38,958 nt of DNA. Origin: Acidobacteriota bacterium (lineage in GTDB: Bacteria > Acidobacteriota > Terriglobia > Bryobacterales > Bryobacteraceae). Below the pieces are notes generated by a model, which ran no database searches, was not told the origin of the DNA, and was given only the letters and a program-made list of their open reading frames with translations. The position numbers and the translations under genes were made by a program. Shown here one piece after another: positions 32,949 to 38,958 of this stretch; positions within the stretch are counted from its first letter, which is position 1; the number at the start of each line of letters is the position of its first letter. Location: the NCBI GenBank assembly GCA_025354525.1, contig JANXMS010000605.1, positions 1 to 38,958 on the forward strand. The letters run 5' to 3'.

Positions 32949-35921
32949 CTAGAAGCGCACGCGAACGCCAAGTTGCATTTGACGGGGCCCGCCGAACCGG
33001 TCTGTACCCGGAGCGAATGTTGGGACCAACGCCGTATTGTTCGCGAAGGGCAGTCCCGTATTGGGGTTGATGGTCGCCGTCGGTCGGCCAAACGTGGTCT
33101 CGCCGTCGCCATTGAACGCCTTATTGCTTGATCGAGTAAGGTTGAATGCCTCGGCGGAAAAGGTGAGTTGAGCGCTCTCGCCAAGCCTGAAATCCTTCAG
33201 CAGGCGAACATCCCAACTGAAAAACCCAGGCTGCCGGAAAGCATCCCGCGCGGCCACTTGGCCGTTGATCACCGGTCGGTCGTTGACGGTATTGCCGTCG
33301 TTCTGGGTGTCAACGCCTACCACCGGTTTGACGATGACGCCGGTGCGGGCGAACAGCAGCGTGCTGACCGTGAAACCGCGACCGAGGTCGTAGAGCAGGT
33401 TCAGATTTCCGTTGTGGCGGATGTCGTTTTTGGCGAAAGAAGCGTCACGCGTCAGGTTAAACGTATCGAGCGTTCCCTGCCGATTAAAATCGCGTTCGTT
33501 CGAATCGTCGTCGTGATTGAACGCGTAGGTGTAGTTAACGCCAAACTGGACCTTTCGGCTCATGCGGCGTTGCAGGCTGAGTTGCAGACCGTCGTAACGG
33601 GAGTGGGCCACCGACTTGTTCTCATTGATCTGGCCGATCCTCGGATCGGGCCGCGCCACGCTCGCCGGCAACGTGCGTCCGGTCGAATCGGCGAACACGG
33701 GCAGGCCAGTGATGCCGTTAAAGCTTGACGGATAAACCAGGTTGCGGTTCGCGTCAAAGGTCGGATACACCGGCAGTCCGTTCGGTAACGTCCGCGTCGG
33801 AAAAAGGTTCGTATCGATGCGGCGCTGCAGGTGCCAAGTCGAGTTGCGGGTGTAACCGATCGTGATCTTCGTGTCGCGGGTAATTTGCTGTTCCAGCGCC
33901 ATCGCAACCTGACCCGAACGAGGATTCCGGAACGAAGGGTCAAACGCATAGATGCTATTAATCGGCGTTTTGATGCCCGACGGCAAGGACGGGAACGGGT
34001 TCGGAACTTGCAAGAAGTTGAGAATCGAAGCATCCGTGCCACTATCGAGGATCAATGTGTTCAGCCCGTTGTCGGTGAAGATCCGCTGCATCAAGTAGCC
34101 CGGCGTGCGCGCCGCGAACAGGCCAGACGAAATCCGAATCACGGTTCGGCCTCGGCCCTCCACCTTCCACGCCAGCCCCAGCCGGGGCTGAAACATTTTG
34201 ACGTCGTTCGGGATCTGGCCGGTGATCGGGTACCTCGGGTTGGGCGTGTTGGGCTGCGGGTTGATCTGAGCCTCATAACGCAGACCGGCCGTTAGCGTCA
34301 GGTTCGGGCGAAGCCGAAAAATATCCGTGACAAATCCCGCATAATCCTGCTGTTTCCCGTTGTAGCGGCCTTGCGTTCCGTTGGCGGCAATCGACTGCTG
34401 ATACCGGGAAACCTTCGAGATATTGCCCCCGACCGCCGCAATGTAGTCAGCCAGCGTACTGAACGTATACGCCCCGCCGTAGTTAGTTTCGCGTTGCTGC
34501 TCCTGCGGGCTAATGTTGGCGTCCACGCCAACCTTCAACGTATGGCGGCCTTTGTTCCACGTCAGGTTGTCGATGAACTGAATCCGGGTCGCGTTATAAA
34601 TGTAGGTCCCGTTCTTGCTGCCGCCGAGCGTTCCAAAATCGTTGATGACGACTTCAGCCAGCGTGCTATTCGGGCGCTGCGTCCGATTGTCGTATGCGTA
34701 TTGGAACCGGAAGTCATGGAGCAAACTCGGCGACAGGACCGTCGTGAGGGCCCCTTTGACGCCTTGGCTCGCCCGGTCCAGGATCGTGTTATTCGTCGAT
34801 GCGGCCGTGGTCTGGCCGCTCACGCCGCCGAAGTTCAAGCCGTGCTGGGCCGCATACGTGTACTGCAGGTTCAACATCGTCGCCGTGCTCCACTGATAGT
34901 CAAGACGGCCAAAAGCCACCAGCGGATTATTCTTCTGGTTGAAGGTTCCTTCTCGACTCTTTATGTCCGCCGGTACAGCGATGTTGCCGGAAGGAACATT
35001 GAACTTTACCGTGTAGGGAATCGTCAGAAGGTTCTTTTCAACGGCGGCGAAAAAGAAGAGCTTGTCCGTGCGGATCGGTCCCCCGGCCGAAATGCCGAAC
35101 TGATGCTGGGAATTGTTGCTTGCGTCATTCCCAAACGCATCCTTCGACGTCATCGATCCATTCCGATTGGCGTAAAAACCTTCGCCATGATAATTGTTCG
35201 TGCCCGACTTGGTCACCACGTTGATGTACCCCGAGTTCGTACGCCCCACTTCGGCCGACGCACCGTCGCGGACCACTTGGAACTCGCGCACGGCCAGTTG
35301 GGGGAAAAAGTAGGCGGACTCCTGCGGACCCCCGCCGCGCTGGCCACCCTGCAGCGAATCGTTAAAGTCGACGCCATCCACCGAGATGTTCGAGTTGATC
35401 GACCGTTGGCCGTTCACCACAATCCCGTTGCGGTTGCCTTCCTGCATCACGCCGGGAGTCAGTTGGATAAACTCAGCGAAATTCCGGCCGCGAATCGGCA
35501 GCCGTTCAATTGCTCGCTCTCCAATCGTGGTGCTGTTGCTGGTGTCGGCCCGGTTCACGATTTCAGCCGCTGCGTCAACCGTGATCGCGCTGGAAACCGA
35601 CTCGATCTGCAGCGAGATCCGCAGGGTGACGGTTTGGCCCACCGTTAACGCCAGGTTCTCCGCGCGAAACAAAGCAAATCCGGGATATTGCGCTTCGATC
35701 AAGTAGCGGCCCACCGGTAACGCGCTGAGGCGGAATTTGCCATCGACCTGCGAAGTCGCCCGCCGGGTGGCGCCGGTTTGGGTGCTCTTCAGGAGAAGCG
35801 TTGCTCCCTCCAACGGCTTCCCCGTCGGGTCGACCACTGTCCCTTCGCAGGAGGCTCGACCGGCCTCGGACTGCGCAAAAACGGTGGTTGCGAGAAGGCT
35901 CAACAGAACAAAGAGTTTCAT
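32949..35921 (-). CDS. Oar-like TonB-dependent receptor (3), next to sialidase
   Basis: A 990-aa outer-membrane receptor. Signal peptide to T-T-V-F-A-Q (~16); carboxypeptidase-regulatory domain beginning C-E-G-T-V-V-D-P-T-G-K-P-L-E-G-A; plug-like region with R-G-R-N-F-A-E-F, G-V-M-Q-E-G and S-V-D-G-V-D-F-N; then a barrel with G-T-N-N-Y-H-G-E-G-F near its start, ending ...L-G-V-R-V-R-F with terminal Phe. The ATG at 35921 is chosen for the signal peptide, with AGGA about 10 nt upstream; the frame is open for a further 108 codons through the intergenic region. It heads a unit with the 94-aa gene and the sialidase, so a sialylated glycan or glycopeptide is the most likely ligand. No SusD-like lipoprotein is present. 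Confidence 0.9.
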   Translation of the reverse strand: MKLFVLLSLLATTVFAQSEAGRASCEGTVVDPTGKPLEGATLLLKSTQTGATRRATSQVDGKFRLSALPVGRYLIEAQYPGFALFRAENLALTVGQTVTLRISLQIESVSSAITVDAAAEIVNRADTSNSTTIGERAIERLPIRGRNFAEFIQLTPGVMQEGNRNGIVVNGQRSINSNISVDGVDFNDSLQGGQRGGGPQESAYFFPQLAVREFQVVRDGASAEVGRTNSGYINVVTKSGTNNYHGEGFYANRNGSMTSKDAFGNDASNNSQHQFGISAGGPIRTDKLFFFAAVEKNLLTIPYTVKFNVPSGNIAVPADIKSREGTFNQKNNPLVAFGRLDYQWSTATMLNLQYTYAAQHGLNFGGVSGQTTAASTNNTILDRASQGVKGALTTVLSPSLLHDFRFQYAYDNRTQRPNSTLAEVVINDFGTLGGSKNGTYIYNATRIQFIDNLTWNKGRHTLKVGVDANISPQEQQRETNYGGAYTFSTLADYIAAVGGNISKVSRYQQSIAANGTQGRYNGKQQDYAGFVTDIFRLRPNLTLTAGLRYEAQINPQPNTPNPRYPITGQIPNDVKMFQPRLGLAWKVEGRGRTVIRISSGLFAARTPGYLMQRIFTDNGLNTLILDSGTDASILNFLQVPNPFPSLPSGIKTPINSIYAFDPSFRNPRSGQVAMALEQQITRDTKITIGYTRNSTWHLQRRIDTNLFPTRTLPNGLPVYPTFDANRNLVYPSSFNGITGLPVFADSTGRTLPASVARPDPRIGQINENKSVAHSRYDGLQLSLQRRMSRKVQFGVNYTYAFNHDDDSNERDFNRQGTLDTFNLTRDASFAKNDIRHNGNLNLLYDLGRGFTVSTLLFARTGVIVKPVVGVDTQNDGNTVNDRPVINGQVAARDAFRQPGFFSWDVRLLKDFRLGESAQLTFSAEAFNLTRSSNKAFNGDGETTFGRPTATINPNTGLPFANNTALVPTFAPGTDRFGGPRQMQLGVRVRF

Positions 35922-36003
35922 AAAAATCGAATCCTGACCACGCCGAGTATCGCGGGCCAAGGTTACGAAGCTATTGCGAAGCAGAAACGAAACCATGAAT
36001 ACT

Positions 36004-36030
36004 TTGTCAAATCCGATTTGGATGTAAAAT
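36004..36030 (+). promoter_or_regulatory. possible sigma-70-type promoter for the hydrolase-fold/Sel1 gene
   Basis: TTGTCA (36004-36009) and TAAAAT (36025-36030) with a 15 nt spacer lie 21 bp before the ATG at 36051, in an AT-rich stretch between two divergent genes. The spacer is shorter than usual, and sigma-factor preferences of this group are poorly known, so this is only a candidate. Confidence 0.3.
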
Positions 36031-36050
36031 ACAGCGTGAACCGAGAGAAA

Positions 36051-37580
36051 ATGATGAAAAACGCAATGCTGGTTTGGATGGCGGCCATGGCCGCCTGGGG
36101 CGCTACGCCGGGTGAATTGGAGTTGAAGGACGAAGCCGGAAAAACGATCATTCGTTACGCCGTCTCGGCTCCGGCCGGCCTTGCCCCCGCGAACACGAAG
36201 GACCCTACCAAGCAAGTAGGCATATTTCTCTGCTTCCCGGAACACGATCGCCCAACCGGCGACGAAATGCTTCCCGTCCGCGCGGCCCTACAGCGGCTCG
36301 GTTTGAGCGATCAGTTCGTCGTCATCGGGGCTCATCCGCAGGGGCAAAAAGTTAACGTCATCGACCACGAGCCCATCCAAAAGCTCTTAGCCTGGGCCAA
36401 GAAAACCTATCCCATCAATCCACGGCGAGTCTACCTCTACGGCAAGGGCGAAGGCGGCAAAATCTCAGGGCAAATGGCGATGCTATTCCCCGATTTGTAT
36501 ACGGCCTCCATCTCCTACAGTTGGAGTTGGTGGCTCATGCCATCTCATCTCGATAAGCCCTTTGATGCCGTGAAAGAAGGCGCTGAGATCTACATGGTGC
36601 TCGGAATGCGCGATCTATCGCACCACTTAACCAACGTCCGCGATGGCTACAGTCGAGTCCAGGCGAAAGGTGCCCACGTGATCTACCGCGAAGTGGATGA
36701 CCTCGGCGCCCGCACCTATCACCCTGTCTCGAACGACGACGCCGTCGCCTGGGCTGTGGCGCAGCGGAACAAGCGGCTGCCCTTGTCGGCAGGCGAAAAG
36801 GCGTTACTGGCCAAAGGGCACGGCCTAGAGGTGGTCGGCGGAGCGGCCGCCGGAGAGGTGGTGCGCAAAAACCTCACCCCGGCCAACGTCCGCGCTTGTG
36901 CCAAGACCAACTGCGGCGAAGCGGCCATCGAAGCCATCGGCCAGCTCGGCACACGTCCAGACGTCATTTCTACCCTGGCCGTAAATGCGAATTGGCGAAG
37001 CGCCGCCGCGCAGGCCGCCTTGATTCGGATGGCGCTGACCGACGAACCCGGCGTGGACCGCGTCACCGCCGTCGACGCCCTGGGACGGGCTGTTCGGCTC
37101 CAGATCAACGGCGTCAAGCAGGATCCGCCAATCTTCTCCGCGCTCGTGAAGTTGCTCTCCGACAAGGACGAAGAGTTGCGGACGATGGCCGCGAACCTGT
37201 TAGCTCCGATCCGCGACCGCGACTTCCGCGGCGACCTCGGCCGACCCGAGAAGAAGTTCCCCGAAGGCGGTTGGGAGAAGTGGCTGGCCGACATCACGGC
37301 GAAGAATGAGGGCTTCGGCACCTTAGGCAACTTCCCCGTCACGCTGGCGGCAGCGCAGAAAGGAGACACCGCCGCCGCGGCGAAAGTCGGCATGCTCTAC
37401 GCAGTGGGCAATGGCGTGGAGCAAAACTTCGTCGAAGCCGAAAAATGGTGGACCAAAGCCGCTGAAGGGGGGCACCGGCTATCCGCCCGCAACCTTTCGA
37501 TGATGTACCGCGGAGCGCCCGGAATGAACGGCAAAGCGGAACTCGCTGCGAAGTGGACGAAGGTAGCGGAGGCACCGTGA
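36051..37580 (+). CDS. hydrolase-fold protein lacking the nucleophile serine, with Sel1 repeats
   Basis: A 509-aa exported protein (leader to A-A-W-G-A, ~18). Residues ~30-240 look like an alpha/beta hydrolase of the phospholipase/carboxylesterase type (V-G-I-F-L-C-F-P-E-H-D, V-Y-L-Y-G-K-G-E-G-G). At the nucleophile elbow, where G-x-S-x-G-G is expected, it has G131-K-G133-E-G-G, so the serine is replaced by glycine and esterase activity is doubtful. Residues ~250-400 contain repeated helical segments resembling HEAT-like repeats. Residues ~435-505 contain Sel1-type repeats (A-K-V-G-M-L-Y-A-V-G-N-G-V, A-E-K-W-W-T-K-A-A-E). Sel1 repeats bind other proteins, so a scaffold role is plausible. Start: tandem ATGs at 36051 and 36054; GAGAG at 36043 fits the second slightly better. 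It is divergent from the receptor gene. Confidence 0.7.
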   Translation: MMKNAMLVWMAAMAAWGATPGELELKDEAGKTIIRYAVSAPAGLAPANTKDPTKQVGIFLCFPEHDRPTGDEMLPVRAALQRLGLSDQFVVIGAHPQGQKVNVIDHEPIQKLLAWAKKTYPINPRRVYLYGKGEGGKISGQMAMLFPDLYTASISYSWSWWLMPSHLDKPFDAVKEGAEIYMVLGMRDLSHHLTNVRDGYSRVQAKGAHVIYREVDDLGARTYHPVSNDDAVAWAVAQRNKRLPLSAGEKALLAKGHGLEVVGGAAAGEVVRKNLTPANVRACAKTNCGEAAIEAIGQLGTRPDVISTLAVNANWRSAAAQAALIRMALTDEPGVDRVTAVDALGRAVRLQINGVKQDPPIFSALVKLLSDKDEELRTMAANLLAPIRDRDFRGDLGRPEKKFPEGGWEKWLADITAKNEGFGTLGNFPVTLAAAQKGDTAAAAKVGMLYAVGNGVEQNFVEAEKWWTKAAEGGHRLSARNLSMMYRGAPGMNGKAELAAKWTKVAEAP

Positions 37581-38546
37581 TGCACTGGGCTTGGCCCAGC
37601 CGGTCGTCTCGGCGGTGCAGAATAACTACAGCTAAATCCCGTCCGGCGTTCCGCAATACGGAGCTGTCCAGGGTTCCATCTTCGTCGTCTTCGGCACCGG
37701 CCTGGCCAACGCCTCCACCGGCCTGCAAAGCATTCCATTGAATACGACGCTGGAAGGCGTCTCGGCCGCAATCACCGTCGGTGGCGTAACCAGGGCCGCA
37801 ATTCTCTACTACGTCACCCCGGCCCAGCTTGCCGGCATTCTGCCGTCCAACACCCCGGTCGGCACCGGAACCATCATTGTCACGAACAACGGTCGCGCCA
37901 GCGCCGCCGCGCCCAAAGCGCTTTCGGTACTCTAACGCTCGACGGATCCGGCACCGGCCCGGCAGCGGTCTTTAACGCGGCGAATCCGTCCTTAGGGCCC
38001 GCAAACTCGACCCATCCCGGCGATGCCATCGTGCTCTACGGCACCGGCGTCGGGCCTACCGCAGGCGACGAGACTGGACCCCAACCGCAGACCAATCTGA
38101 CGGTCGTGCCCCTCGTCGTCGAGATCGGCGGCAAGCCGACGCGAATTCTCTATCGCGGCCGAACGGTGTTCCCCGGACTCGATCAGATTAATGTTGTCGT
38201 ACCAGACGACGTCGGCTTCGGATGCGGCGTCTCCGTAGCCACAACCTCCGGAACAATGGTCGGCAATTTCACGACGATTCCGGTGGCTGCCGCCGGCAGC
38301 AATTGCCCCACCGAAGGACGCGACGAAGGGCTACTCATCACGGACGCGGAATTCGAACGCCGGTCCGCGGCTGGACAATTCAGCACCGGCACTGTGTGGC
38401 TTACCCGGTCGACCAGTTACTTGTTCCCCGTCGGCCTAGGCGGCGGCCTTACAGGCCTGACGCGAAGCGACACCGCCTCCGCACGCTTCAGTCGCCTCAG
38501 CGGCAACGTCGGCGTCCTCCTCCGGCCGACGCGGCTAGTGCTCTGA
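37579..38546 (+). pseudogene. broken secreted protein with Solibacter-type C-terminal (TIGR03437-like) domain
   Basis: Remains of a gene read in two frames. The first part (from 37579) reads A-L-G-L-A-Q-P-V-V-S-A-V-Q-N-N-Y-S, which looks like the end of a signal peptide and the mature N-terminus, then hits TAA at 37633. The same frame continues with I-F-V-V-F-G-T-G-L-A and G-T-G-T-I-I-V-T-N-N-G to a TAA at 37933. Homology-like text resumes in another frame just before (T-L-D-G-S-G-T-G-P-A-A-V-F-N) and runs to 38546, with I-V-L-Y-G-T-G-V-G-P and Q-I-N-V-V-V-P. These are typical of the C-terminal domain abundant in Solibacter secreted proteins. So there is one in-frame stop, one frameshift near 37930, and a missing signal-peptide start that coincides with the end of the upstream gene. 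Confidence 0.75.
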
Positions 38547-38958
38547 CCGCTGGAAACAGTTTTCATAAATCATTTCGACCATCGCCGTATTAACAAAGCA
38601 GCTACCAAGATCAATTGGCAGTTCGATAGAAACACCGCACGAACAACCGTTGGATGCTAATGGAACCCTTTCAAACGGTCTCAGCACTAACGCCCACTGC
38701 GGGGTCCTGCGTCGTCACTGTACGCCCCACCAATCCAATCTTCGAATACTTCTATCAGGGCCTCGACGAGGGAACGCCCCTGCGAGTAGTAGGCCCTGCC
38801 GCCGAGCGCCTTCTCTCGCCTCCTCGCTGTTTAGTGTGGGTAAGGAAGGCGAAGCGAAACGACGAGAATCGAGTCACAGGGGAACAGCGCCGAAGGTTTC
38901 GCGAATCGATCAGGGGAACTCGGGGCGGGCGGAGCTCATGTTTGGGTTTGAGCGGGGA
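38547..38958. other. right edge, no recognised gene
   Basis: About 410 bp with no family I can recognise. One frame opens with ATG at 38660 and stays open for 99 codons to the window end (M-E-P-F-Q-T-V-S-A-L-T-P...). It has no good ribosome site, and its distal part is rich in Arg and Gly as expected of a chance frame. It could be the 5' part of a gene cut by the window edge, but I would not rely on it. Confidence 0.35.

Noticed and set aside
34371-35648. 425-codon plus-strand open frame opposite the third receptor gene
   Set aside because: The receptor on the minus strand has complete domain features; the plus frame shows none and is a shadow.
37633-37635. In-frame stop in the Solibacter-type gene as a second selenocysteine site
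   Set aside because: The codon is TAA, not TGA, there is no redox motif around it, and the gene has a further frameshift.
1-38958. CRISPR arrays, rRNA genes, complete insertion sequences
   Set aside because: No regularly spaced short repeats, no rRNA-like stretches and no transposase motifs were seen on either strand.

Overview
The window looks like chromosomal DNA of an Acidobacteriota member of the Solibacter/Bryobacter type (Bryobacterales). This is inferred from gene content. There are three Oar-like TonB-dependent receptors with an N-terminal carboxypeptidase-regulatory domain, a PSD1/DUF1549/DUF1553 + DUF1501 gene pair, a Solibacter-type C-terminal domain (TIGR03437-like) in a broken gene, a seven-heme cytochrome fused to TPRs, and KDO genes that imply a Gram-negative envelope. 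Most of the window is GC-rich and densely coding. The left edge, about 30.5-31.5 kb and the right edge are gene-poor.

Layout. (1) 0.4-6.6 kb: a secreted M20 amidohydrolase (+) converges on a three-gene minus-strand operon of S9 peptidase, deoxyhypusine-synthase-like protein and citrate-lyase/HpcH-like protein, with an 8 bp gap and then an ATGA overlap. (2) 6.7-16.5 kb (+): Oar-like receptor, seven-heme cytochrome/TPR protein, ABC-F ATPase, second Oar-like receptor. (3) 16.5-18.2 kb (-): a probable selenoprotein with an in-frame TGA and its coupled DsbD-N-like partner. (4) 18.2-22.7 kb (+): sugar isomerase/epimerase-like and Gfo/Idh/MocA oxidoreductase genes (ATGA overlap), a two-repeat secreted protein, and an SGNH hydrolase-DUF1080 fusion. 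(5) 22.7-25.9 kb (-): kdsB-pyrG-kdsA. (6) 26.0-30.0 kb (+): the PSD1/DUF1553 and DUF1501 genes, separated by a local tandem duplication; then a 2Fe-2S ferredoxin. (7) 30.5-31.5 kb: two diverged ~220 bp direct repeats and no convincing gene. (8) 31.5-35.9 kb (-): Oar-like receptor, a 94-aa protein with a TTG start, and a GH33-type sialidase, apparently one sialoglycan-use unit. (9) 36.0-38.5 kb (+): a hydrolase-fold/Sel1 protein lacking the nucleophile serine, then a pseudogene. The last ~400 bp hold nothing recognised.

The strongest finding is at 16956-18170. A thioredoxin-fold/PDZ protein is split by a TGA exactly where the second residue of a CxxC motif should be (C47-E-P-U50). The frame stays open on both sides, and a hairpin with a GG-containing loop and a bulged U begins 18 nt after the TGA, as expected for a bacterial SECIS element. 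A simple annotation would give a 49-aa fragment and a truncated PDZ protein. Its ATGA-coupled neighbour is a DsbD N-terminal-domain-like protein with a Cys pair, which suggests a periplasmic selenium-dependent thiol-redox pair.
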